Shown: positions 1-5,007, numbered from the stretch's first letter. The stretch: 5,594 nucleotides of DNA from Pseudofrankia asymbiotica (GCF_001983105.1 NZ_MOMC01000015.1:10550-16143), one strand, 5' to 3'. The notes: a model not told the origin generated them from the letters alone. Numbers and translations: made by a program.

Positions 1-455
1 ACGATCCGTCGAACGAGAACAGCCAGGTCTGGGTCGCGCAGCTGCGGACGGCGATCAAGGCGCGGCCCGGTCTCGCACTGGTCGAGGCGACCGTGGCGAG
101 CGCCGGTGACGTGCAGAGCGCCGCCCGCTCCCTGGTCGGCCGGACCGACACGATCCTCGTGGGGCCTGACGCGGCAGTGGCGTCGGGAGTCGCGGCGGTC
201 GGCGCGGTCGCCCTGTCGAACAAGATCCCGCTGTACCTGACGTCGGGAGACGCGACCACAAGCGGGGTGCTGGCCACGCTGGGGCCGAGTTACGCGGACC
301 TGGGTTCGCAGGGCGCCGACGTCGCCGTGAAGGTCCTCGACGGTGCCCAGCCGGCGGCTACCCCGTTCGGCCGGCCGGGTGGGCTCGAGTGGGACGTCAA
401 CCGTTCGACGCTCGGCGCGCTCGGGGTCACCGTGCCGTCCGCGGCGATGGGTTAG
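1..455 (+). CDS. ABC transporter substrate-binding protein, C-terminal part (PF04392 / TrpX-like), 5' end outside window
   Basis: This is the extracellular solute-binding component of an ABC importer, which captures the substrate and delivers it to the permease encoded next. The reading frame is open from base 3 (first full codon) to the TAG at 453-455, giving about 150 residues; the signal peptide and N-terminal lobe lie upstream of the window. Visible family features are the NENSQ segment near the start, the stretch with TDTILVGPDAAVASGV, the 'NKIPLY' strand, the 'GVLATLGPSYADLGSQGADVA' region typical of PF04392 proteins, and the C-terminal VNRSTLGALGVTVPSAA (substitution for the usual 'N...A..LG..IP' ending). 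An internal GTG at 93 is not the start, because homologous sequence continues upstream of it. It lies 2 nt before the permease start, so the two are almost certainly co-transcribed. Some relatives bind tryptophan; the substrate here is unknown. Confidence 0.88.
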   Translation, partial: DPSNENSQVWVAQLRTAIKARPGLALVEATVASAGDVQSAARSLVGRTDTILVGPDAAVASGVAAVGAVALSNKIPLYLTSGDATTSGVLATLGPSYADLGSQGADVAVKVLDGAQPAATPFGRPGGLEWDVNRSTLGALGVTVPSAAMG

Positions 456-457
456 CC

Positions 458-1519
458 ATGCGATTCCTCGTCACCGACACCCTGATCGCCGGTCTGCCGC
501 TGCTGCCGGTCGTCATGGGCATCTACCTCGTCGTCCGCATCCGGCAGGACTTCGACCTCACCGTCGACGGCAGCTTCACTTTGGGCGGCGCGATCACCGC
601 CGTGCTGCTCAATCACGGACTGGGCGTGCCGCTGGCGATGCTCGTGGCCGTGGCCGGGGCCGCCGTCGCGGGGCTCGTCACGACCGGGCTGCACCTGGCG
701 TTTCGCATCCCGGTCATTCTGGCCGGGCTGGTCATGAGCATCGGCATGACGACGCTGAACCTGCGCGTGCTGGGACGGCCGTCGATCAGCCTGGACAGCG
801 GTCGGACCCTGTTCGGTGGGCTGATCGGCCTGGCTCCGGAGGTTCAGGACTGGTTGACGATCGCGATCCTCGCCGCGTTCGCCGCCGTGTTCCTCGCCGT
901 CGTCGGTTACCTGCTGCTCACCGAGGTCGGCCTGGCGTTGCGGGCCACCGGGGTCAATCCCCGGATGGCCCGGGCTCAGGGCGTCGACGACCGGCGTTCG
1001 CTGGCGCTGTGCCTGGCACTGGCCAACTCCAGCGCCGGATTGTCGGGCGCGCTGACCGTGCAGTCCCAGGGCTTCTCCGATTCGTCGACCGGCACGGGCA
1101 CGCTGCTGGCGGGTGTCGGCGCGGTGATGCTCGGTGAGCTGATCGCCCGGCCGGGCGGGGCGTCCCGGGTCGGCCGGGTGATCGCCGCCGTGGTCGCCGG
1201 CACGTTGCTGTACCGGTTGATCCTGGTCGGCGCGCTGCGGGCCGGGTTGCAGGCGACCGACCTGTCCGGCATCACCGCGCTCACCCTGGTCGCGGCGGTC
1301 GCGCTCAACCGTTACCTGCCCGAGATCGGCCGAGCGCTGGGCCGGGTCGGCGCGGGCGGCCGTTTCGGCAGCCGGGCGGTGGCGCTGGACGGCCCGAGGA
1401 CCGCCGCCGTGGCGAGTGGCCGGTCGGTGGCCGACGACGGTCCGACTGTCCCCCCTGCCCGCCAGCCCGCCGCCGCCGGGCGGGCCGCGGCCTCGGCGAC
1501 GATGAAGGAGGCGGGCTGA
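458..1519 (+). CDS. ABC transporter permease (COG4120 / BPD_transp_2, TrpY-like)
   Basis: This is the membrane-spanning subunit of the importer, 353 residues. Hydrophobic segments lie at about 7-28, 57-78, 86-105 and 132-155, with more between 180 and 290. Family hallmarks are the 'FDLTVDGSFTLGGA' block at residues 32-45, 'RIPVILAGLVMSIGM' at about 83-97, and the cytoplasmic coupling loop LRATGVNPRMARAQGV at about 161-176, which should contact the ATPase. The ATG at 458 is chosen because it gives the usual short N-terminus before TM1. An in-frame upstream ATG at 389 would overlap the binding-protein gene by 67 nt and add non-homologous residues. No good Shine-Dalgarno sequence precedes 458, so translation is probably coupled to the binding-protein stop codon. 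The membrane domain ends near residue 296 (NRYLPEIGRALGR). A 57-residue Ala/Pro/Arg-rich tail follows that I do not recall from the family. Confidence 0.93.
   Translation: MRFLVTDTLIAGLPLLPVVMGIYLVVRIRQDFDLTVDGSFTLGGAITAVLLNHGLGVPLAMLVAVAGAAVAGLVTTGLHLAFRIPVILAGLVMSIGMTTLNLRVLGRPSISLDSGRTLFGGLIGLAPEVQDWLTIAILAAFAAVFLAVVGYLLLTEVGLALRATGVNPRMARAQGVDDRRSLALCLALANSSAGLSGALTVQSQGFSDSSTGTGTLLAGVGAVMLGELIARPGGASRVGRVIAAVVAGTLLYRLILVGALRAGLQATDLSGITALTLVAAVALNRYLPEIGRALGRVGAGGRFGSRAVALDGPRTAAVASGRSVADDGPTVPPARQPAAAGRAAASATMKEAG
1504..1511 (+). promoter_or_regulatory. Ribosome binding site of the ABC ATPase gene
   Basis: GAAGGAGG is a near-perfect Shine-Dalgarno sequence, 7 nt before the ATG at 1519. 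It lies inside the last codons of the permease gene. It fixes the ATPase start and shows that the TGATG overlap (permease stop 1517-1519, ATPase start 1519-1521) is served by its own strong ribosome site. Confidence 0.85.
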
Positions 1520-2310
1520 TGCTGCGGCTGGACGGTGTGCGCCTGGTGCACGGCGCGGGCACCCCGACGGAGGTCGTCGCGCTCGACCACGTCGACCTGG
1601 AGATCCCGGCTGGTCAGTTCGTCACCGTCGTCGGCAGCAACGGCGCCGGCAAGAGCAGCCTGGTCAACGTGGTGGCCGGGGTCTACCGGCCGACCCGGGG
1701 GCGGGTGCTGCTCGGCGGCCGGGACGTGACGCGGCTGGCGGTCCACGCCCGCGCCGGCGCGGTGGCCCGCGTCTTCGACGACCCGCTCGCGGGCACCGCG
1801 CCCGATCTCTCCCTGGCCGACAACCTCGCTCTCGCCGCCGCCCGCGGCCGCCGGCGGCGGCTGTCGCCCGCGGTCACCCCAGGCCGGCGCGCCGGCATGC
1901 GCGAGGACCTCGCCGTGCTCGGCCTGGGCCTGGAACACCGCCTCGCCGACCCGGTGACGCTGCTGTCCGCGGGGCAGCGGCAGAGCGTGACGATGTTGAT
2001 GGCCGGCCTGCGGAAACCCAAGCTCCTGCTGCTCGATGAGCACCTCGCGGCGCTGGACCCCAGGACCCGGGCGCGGGTCCTCGACCTCACCCTCCAGATG
2101 CACGAACGACTGGGCTGCGCCTCGATGATGATCACGCACAGCATGCGCCACGCGATCGAGGTCGGCGACCGGCTGCTGGTGATGTCGCGCGGCCGGGTCA
2201 TCTACGACGTGGCCGGGCCCGCGAAGACGGCGCTGACGCCGTCTGACCTGGTCGACATCGTGTCCGGGCTCGGGGACGCACCGTCGGACCGGCAGCTGCT
2301 CGCGGGGTGA
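1519..2310 (+). CDS. ABC transporter ATP-binding protein (COG1101, TrpZ-like) with altered Q-loop
   Basis: This is the cytoplasmic ATPase that powers the importer, 263 residues, the normal length for COG1101. The Walker A motif GSNGAGKS is at residues 39-46. The signature is LSAGQ (149-153) rather than LSGGQ. Walker B LLLLDE is at 169-174, followed by H-L-A-A-L-D, close to the COG1101 form 'DEHTAALDP'. The switch histidine is H207 in 'MMITHSMRHAIE'. The Q-loop segment reads RVFDDPLAGTAPDLSLADNLALA; members of this family usually have 'RVFQDP', so the Gln that contacts Mg2+/water and links to the permease is Asp87 here. Residues 108-128 are very Arg-rich. The gene starts within the permease stop codon and ends the transporter operon. 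Assignment as a transporter ATPase is firm; the substrate and the effect of the Q-loop change are unknown. Confidence 0.94.
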   Translation: MLRLDGVRLVHGAGTPTEVVALDHVDLEIPAGQFVTVVGSNGAGKSSLVNVVAGVYRPTRGRVLLGGRDVTRLAVHARAGAVARVFDDPLAGTAPDLSLADNLALAAARGRRRRLSPAVTPGRRAGMREDLAVLGLGLEHRLADPVTLLSAGQRQSVTMLMAGLRKPKLLLLDEHLAALDPRTRARVLDLTLQMHERLGCASMMITHSMRHAIEVGDRLLVMSRGRVIYDVAGPAKTALTPSDLVDIVSGLGDAPSDRQLLAG

Positions 2311-2382
2311 CCGGGCCGACCGACAGACATCGAGCCTTACCGAAGCGGCGGCCGGGACGCAGGCCGTCCGCTCGGCGACGTC

Positions 2383-2410
2383 CTGATCGCCCGGCACGGC
2401 CGCCGATCAG
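2383..2410. promoter_or_regulatory. Perfect 7-bp inverted repeat, possible operator or leader hairpin
   Basis: The arms are CTGATCG (2383-2389) and CGATCAG (2404-2410), separated by 14 nt. The arm starts are 21 bp apart, two helical turns, which suits a dimeric DNA-binding protein. As RNA the arms could also form a stem, with an inner CCG/CGG pairing (2391-2393 with 2397-2399). The element ends 3 nt before the first GGAGT repeat, so either protein binding or folding could affect translation or transcription of the flavoenzyme gene. The repeat itself is seen directly; its function is inferred. Confidence 0.45.
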
Positions 2411-2413
2411 ACA

Positions 2414-2433
2414 GGAGTGGAGTGGAGTGGAGT
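2414..2433 (+). repeat. Four tandem GGAGT units forming the flavoenzyme ribosome binding site
   Basis: GGAGT is repeated four times without interruption. The last GGAG (2429-2432) lies 6 nt before the GTG start at 2439, the right spacing for a Shine-Dalgarno sequence. The repeat also contains GTG triplets. The one in frame with the gene (2427) is followed by a TGA at 2433, so it cannot be the start; the other frames do not lead into the gene. A change in copy number could alter the number of SD-like cores and the distance to the upstream inverted repeat. Confidence 0.8.
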
Positions 2434-2438
2434 GACAC

Positions 2439-3635
2439 GTGACAGCCACTGACGCCTCGACCCAGGCCGAGGTCCCGCCGGCGCGGCCCACCCGGCCGCC
2501 GGACGCGACGGCCCCGACCGGGACCGACCCGAGCCCGTTCGTCTCCTTCACCTCGGCCGACCGGTTCGCCACGGTCGGGGAGATCTACGAGGAGGCCCGT
2601 CGCGCGCTGCCCCCGCAGGTGTGGGACTTCCTCGACGGTGGTTCGGGCGGCGAGCAGACGCTACGGGCGAACCTGTCGTCCTTCGAGCGGTGGTCGGTGC
2701 TGCCACGGCTGATGACCGGGGCCGGCGAGCCGGACCTGGCCTGCACCTTCCTCGGCATCGAGCTGTCGATGCCAGTGCTCACCAGCCCGTTCGGCGCCGA
2801 CCGGCTGATGCACCGGGACGGCCAGCTCGCCGTCGCCCGGGCGAACGCCAAGGCCGGCGTGGCCTCGATCGTGCCGGAGGCCGGGTCGTACTCCTGGGAG
2901 GAGGTGGCGACGGCGGCGCCGGGCGCCGCGCGGATGGCCCAGCTGCACCCGATGGGCAACCTGGCGAACTTCGCCGCGATGCTGCGCCGCGCCGCCGCCG
3001 CGGGCTTCAGCGCGCTCTGCCTGACCCTGGACTGCCCAACGGCCGGTTGGCGTGAGCGCAACATGCGCAACCGGTTCGACGTGGACGTCGACGTGGTCAG
3101 CGGCAACTACCCGCACGCCGGTCCGGCCGACCTGGCCGACACCCTCGGCCAGCTGTTCGTCCGCCGGGAGCCGATCTGGACCTGGGACGAGCTGGCCGCG
3201 CGGATGGCGGACTCGCCGCTGCCCTGGATGGCCAAGGGCATCCTCACCGGCGCCGACGCCGAGGCGGCCGTGCGGGCCGGAGCCGCCGCGGTACTGGTCA
3301 GCAACCACGGCGGGCGTCAGCTCGACACGGTGCCCGCGGCCCTCGACCAGCTGCCGGAGGTCGTCGCGGCGGTCGGCGGTCGGGTGCCCATCGCGCTGGA
3401 CTCGGGGATCCGCCGCGGGAGCGACGTCGTCAAGGCACTGGCGCTCGGCGCCGACGTCGTCGTCCTCGGCCGAGCCGCGGCGATGGCGCTCGCGGCCGGC
3501 GGCGAGGAAGGCGTCGGCCGGCTGCACGAACTGCTACGCGAGGAGATCTCGACGACCATCAAGCTTCTCGGAGCGAGCGGCGTCGACGAGCTGACCGACA
3601 CGATGATCAGACCGTCGGCGGTGTCGCGATGGTGA
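2439..3635 (+). CDS. FMN-dependent alpha-hydroxy-acid oxidase/dehydrogenase with altered active site
   Basis: This is a 398-residue TIM-barrel flavoenzyme of the family that includes glycolate oxidase, lactate dehydrogenase LldD and hydroxymandelate oxidase. Members oxidise 2-hydroxy acids to 2-oxo acids. Residues 1-34 are Pro/Thr/Ala-rich and probably disordered; the domain starts near 'FATVGEIYEEARRALP'. By alignment from memory with spinach glycolate oxidase, the conserved residues are Q168, T196, D198 (D157), R205 (R164), K266 (K230), H290 (catalytic H254) and R293 (R257) in VSNHGGRQLD. FMN phosphate residues are also present: 'DSGIRRG' (321-327) and G344-R345. Tyr24 is replaced by F64 (WDFLDGGSG), Tyr129 by H170 (QLHPMG) and Trp108 by a small residue. 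The GTG start is fixed by the SD repeat and an upstream in-frame stop at 2433-2435. The gene overlaps RidA by 7 nt. It is most likely an oxidase acting on an unusual 2-hydroxy acid. Confidence 0.92.
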   Translation: MTATDASTQAEVPPARPTRPPDATAPTGTDPSPFVSFTSADRFATVGEIYEEARRALPPQVWDFLDGGSGGEQTLRANLSSFERWSVLPRLMTGAGEPDLACTFLGIELSMPVLTSPFGADRLMHRDGQLAVARANAKAGVASIVPEAGSYSWEEVATAAPGAARMAQLHPMGNLANFAAMLRRAAAAGFSALCLTLDCPTAGWRERNMRNRFDVDVDVVSGNYPHAGPADLADTLGQLFVRREPIWTWDELAARMADSPLPWMAKGILTGADAEAAVRAGAAAVLVSNHGGRQLDTVPAALDQLPEVVAAVGGRVPIALDSGIRRGSDVVKALALGADVVVLGRAAAMALAAGGEEGVGRLHELLREEISTTIKLLGASGVDELTDTMIRPSAVSRW

Positions 3636-4054
3636 TCGGCGCGAGGACCGGATCCGTCGATCGGCCACGCTCGACCAGGACGACCGTGCCGCTGCCGCCC
3701 GGGCTGGCCGGCCTGGCCCCGATCAGCGCCGCGGTGCGGGTCGGTGACCTGGTCGTGCTCTCGGGCTGCGTCGCCCTGGACCCGGCGACCGGCCGGCCTC
3801 GCGGCAGCACGACGGTGAGCCAGGCGCGCGACATCTTCGGCCAGATCGCCGAGGTCCTGGGCCTGGCGGGCGGCCGCCTCGCCGACGTGGTGCGCTGCGT
3901 GTGCTACCTGACCGAGGCCGCCGCCGCGCCGGAGCTCGACGTCGCGTTCCGCGAGGCCTTCCCGGTCGACCCACCGGCCCGGACGACCGTGGTCTGCGGG
4001 CTGGTGCGGCCCGGCCTGCTGGTGGAGATCGAGGCGACGGCCGTGCTCGGCTGA
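3629..4054 (+). CDS. RidA/YjgF/UK114-family protein (probable enamine/imine deaminase)
   Basis: This is a 141-residue protein of the Rid family. These small trimeric cytosolic proteins hydrolyse reactive enamine/imine intermediates to 2-oxo acids plus ammonia. The fold is recognisable from about residue 32 ('ISAAVRVGDLVVLSG') through 'DPATGRP', the helix 'SQARDIFGQIAEVL', 'VVRCVCYLTE' and 'PPARTTVVCGL' to 'VEIEATAVL'. The substrate-binding Arg is kept (R118, equal to E. coli R105), as are S45 and E135 (E120). The Tyr17 and Cys107 positions are Ile32 and Thr120, so it may not be a canonical RidA. There are about 20 extra residues at the N-terminus. The ATG at 3629 overlaps the flavoenzyme stop (3633-3635), and no Shine-Dalgarno sequence is visible, pointing to translational coupling and joint function. 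Pairing with a hydroxy-acid/amino-acid-type oxidase suggests it clears an imine product or by-product; that is inference. Confidence 0.9.
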   Translation: MVIGARTGSVDRPRSTRTTVPLPPGLAGLAPISAAVRVGDLVVLSGCVALDPATGRPRGSTTVSQARDIFGQIAEVLGLAGGRLADVVRCVCYLTEAAAAPELDVAFREAFPVDPPARTTVVCGLVRPGLLVEIEATAVLG

Positions 4055-4056
4055 GT

Positions 4057-4099
4057 GCCGGGGCGGCCGGGTAGCCGAGTGCTACTCGGCCGCCCCGGC
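4057..4099. terminator. Strong bidirectional hairpin between convergent RidA and TetR genes
   Basis: Positions 4057-4074 pair with 4082-4099 over 18 bp, with a single G-T wobble (4070/4086) and a 7-nt loop (4075-4081). It starts 2 nt after the RidA stop; the right arm is the last codons and the TAG stop of the opposing TetR gene. There is no T-run on either side, as is common for actinobacterial terminators. A second, mutually exclusive hairpin is nested inside: 4074-4080 pairs perfectly with 4084-4090 around a 3-nt loop. The position between two convergent genes makes a two-way terminator the best reading. Confidence 0.82.
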
Positions 4100-4738
4100 G
4101 GGCCGGCCGAGGGCGCGCAGCACGCTGCCGGTCAGCTCGGCCGCGATGCGCGCGGACGGCCAACCCAGGCTGTCGTGCAGGTCGACGACCACCCGTTCGT
4201 CGAACACGGTGACCCAGATGAGCACCCCGTACTCGGCGGGCCCGGGCGGAATGAAACCGGCCTCGGTCAGCGCGGTCAGCAGCGGCGCGAGCGCCCCGAA
4301 GAGCCGGCCGATCACCGGGTCGTCCGCGCGCAGCCGCTGCAGGAAACCGCGGGAGGACCGTACGTGTACGACAGCCGGCCCCCAGCTCACGGCCTCGCGG
4401 ACCCACAGCTCGCACACGGCGACGAAACGGCGCAGCACATCCGGCGCGGCCGGCACCGCCTCCATGTGGCCGACCAGGGTCTCCACGAGCTGCGTGTAAT
4501 AGGCGTCAAGGGCCGCGTCCACGTCCGGGAAATGCCGATAGGCAGTGGCGGTCGACACACCGGCCTCGGCCGCGAGATCCACGAGACTGAACCGGCCGCC
4601 CTGTTTCGCGAGCAATCGCTCGGCCGCATCCAGAAGATCCCGCCGGCTCGCCAGGTAATCCCGCCTGATCCGGCGGCTGCCCGGTTCCTCGCCGCGGATC
4701 GAACCGCTCGCCGTAGGCGTGTGAACCACCCTTTCCAT
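4082..4738 (-). CDS. TetR/AcrR-family transcriptional regulator
   Basis: This encodes a 218-residue one-component repressor-type regulator from the chosen ATG. The N-terminal DNA-binding domain is clear: 'RRDLLDAAERLLAKQGGRFSL' leads into the helix-turn-helix at about residues 51-70 (VDLAAEAGVSTATAYRHF), then 'DVDAALDAYY'. The C-terminal ligand-binding/dimer domain is helical and not assignable to a ligand. The ATG at 4738 (complement) is preferred because GAGG (complement of 4746-4749) lies 7 nt upstream and the length fits the family. Reading further up to a GTG at 4822 adds 28 codons, three of them TTA, in AT-rich sequence that looks like promoter DNA. The gene is convergent with RidA and divergent from the methyltransferase. 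By common TetR behaviour it probably represses itself and the divergent gene; control of the flavoenzyme/RidA pair is possible but not shown. Confidence 0.92.
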   Translation of the reverse strand: MERVVHTPTASGSIRGEEPGSRRIRRDYLASRRDLLDAAERLLAKQGGRFSLVDLAAEAGVSTATAYRHFPDVDAALDAYYTQLVETLVGHMEAVPAAPDVLRRFVAVCELWVREAVSWGPAVVHVRSSRGFLQRLRADDPVIGRLFGALAPLLTALTEAGFIPPGPAEYGVLIWVTVFDERVVVDLHDSLGWPSARIAAELTGSVLRALGRPAGAAE

Positions 4739-4769
4739 CGCCCAGCCTCGCCGAAACGAGGCAGAAATA

Positions 4770-4782
4770 TGCACTAAGTGTA
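4770..4782. promoter_or_regulatory. Imperfect palindrome, candidate TetR operator
   Basis: TGCACTAAGTGTA is a 13-bp palindrome centred on A4776, with CACT/AGTG as perfect inner arms and one mismatch (4771/4781). It lies about 32 bp upstream of the TetR start codon, where an autorepressor would be expected to bind. The symmetry is visible; binding is inferred from position only. Confidence 0.4.
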
Positions 4783-4807
4783 ACATGCCGATATGGAACG
4801 TTAACAT
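4781..4807. repeat. Direct repeat TAACAT, 21 bp apart
   Basis: TAACAT occurs at 4781-4786 and again at 4802-4807, exactly 21 bp start to start, so both copies face the same side of the helix. The second copy overlaps the palindromes AACGTT (4797-4802) and GTTAAC (4800-4805). Such spacing can mark paired regulator sites, but a 6-bp match in AT-rich DNA can also arise by chance. Confidence 0.3.
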
Positions 4808-4815
4808 TTCTTCGC

Positions 4816-4848
4816 TTGACACCCGACGGTGGTCGTCCGCACCATAAA
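4816..4848 (+). promoter_or_regulatory. Possible promoter towards the methyltransferase gene
   Basis: TTGACA at 4816-4821 is a perfect sigma-70-type -35 hexamer. The best -10 matches downstream are CATAAA (4843-4848, 21-nt spacer) or ACCATA (4841-4846, 19-nt spacer); both are farther than the ideal 17 nt, so the call is tentative. If used, it would give a leader of about 160 nt before the ATG at 5014. Confidence 0.35.
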
Positions 4849-4883
4849 TGAAAAGACATTCTCAGTTCGTTGGTCTGATTCTC

Positions 4884-4901
4884 GTTCGGCCAACGCCGAA
4901 C
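4884..4901 (+). other. Leader stem-loop 1 upstream of methyltransferase
   Basis: GTTCGGC (4884-4890) pairs perfectly with GCCGAAC (4895-4901) around the loop CAAC. An alternative, mutually exclusive pairing exists: 4865-4873 with 4890-4901, nine pairs with a 3-nt bulge (4894-4896). Either could form in a transcript from the candidate promoter. Confidence 0.5.
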
Positions 4902-4926
4902 CGCGGGCCGCAATAGCGGGCCGCGG
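4901..4926 (+). other. Leader stem-loop 2, GC-rich, possible attenuator or terminator
   Basis: Positions 4901-4911 pair with 4916-4926: 10 of 11 pairs, one G/G mismatch at 4907/4920, and the 4-nt loop AATA. It directly abuts stem-loop 1, sharing base 4901. It also contains a direct repeat, GCGGGCCGC, at 4903-4911 and 4916-4924. No T-run follows. The 3' arm can instead pair with downstream CGGCCC (4959-4964), and GCGGTG (4923-4928) with CACCGC (4964-4969). Confidence 0.55.
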
Positions 4927-5001
4927 TGAACGCTCTGTGGTCGTGCTCGTATTAGCGACGGCCCACCGCTGGTAATCCCCATTCCCCCACCGGCTCCCAG
5001 C

Positions 5002-5007
5002 GAAGGA
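5002..5007 (+). promoter_or_regulatory. Ribosome binding site of the methyltransferase gene
   Basis: GAAGGA lies 6 nt before the ATG at 5014 and fixes that start. It is the clearest initiation signal downstream of the divergent region. Confidence 0.8.

Larger units (their letters stand above)
2311..2438 (+). other. Intergenic gap between transporter operon and flavoenzyme gene
   Basis: This 128-nt spacer contains no plausible small gene. It holds a possible 7-bp stem (2347-2353 with 2362-2368, one G-U pair, 8-nt loop) that could act as a weak terminator for the transporter operon, then the inverted repeat at 2383-2410 and the GGAGT repeats at 2414-2433. I see no convincing -35/-10 pair. The flavoenzyme gene may therefore be read through from the transporter operon or use a promoter I cannot recognise. 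Confidence 0.6.

Noticed and set aside
389..457. Upstream ATG (389) as the permease start
   Set aside because: It would overlap the binding-protein gene by 67 nt and add Arg-rich residues before TM1; the ATG at 458 right after the stop fits the family.
1312..2397. Long open frame on the - strand opposite the ATPase
   Set aside because: High GC at third positions leaves the antisense frame open. Its translation is low-complexity Arg/Pro/Gly/His-rich with no motif, while the + strand carries all ABC ATPase motifs.
2414..2433. CRISPR or larger repeat array
   Set aside because: Only four contiguous 5-nt units with no spacers; a simple tandem repeat.
2661..3527. Long open frame on the - strand opposite the flavoenzyme
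   Set aside because: Same GC effect; no recognisable domain or ribosome site, and the sense strand encodes a complete FMN-dependent enzyme.
2439..4054. Mycofactocin-system flavoprotein (MftD) idea
   Set aside because: The FMN enzyme has a TetR gene nearby, but the sequence differs from what I recall of MftD and no radical SAM MftC, MftB or precursor peptide is present in the window.
4055..4777. 240-codon + strand open frame opposite TetR
   Set aside because: It starts at a GTG... type codon inside the terminator hairpin region, has no ribosome site and no domain; the - strand has a clear helix-turn-helix protein.
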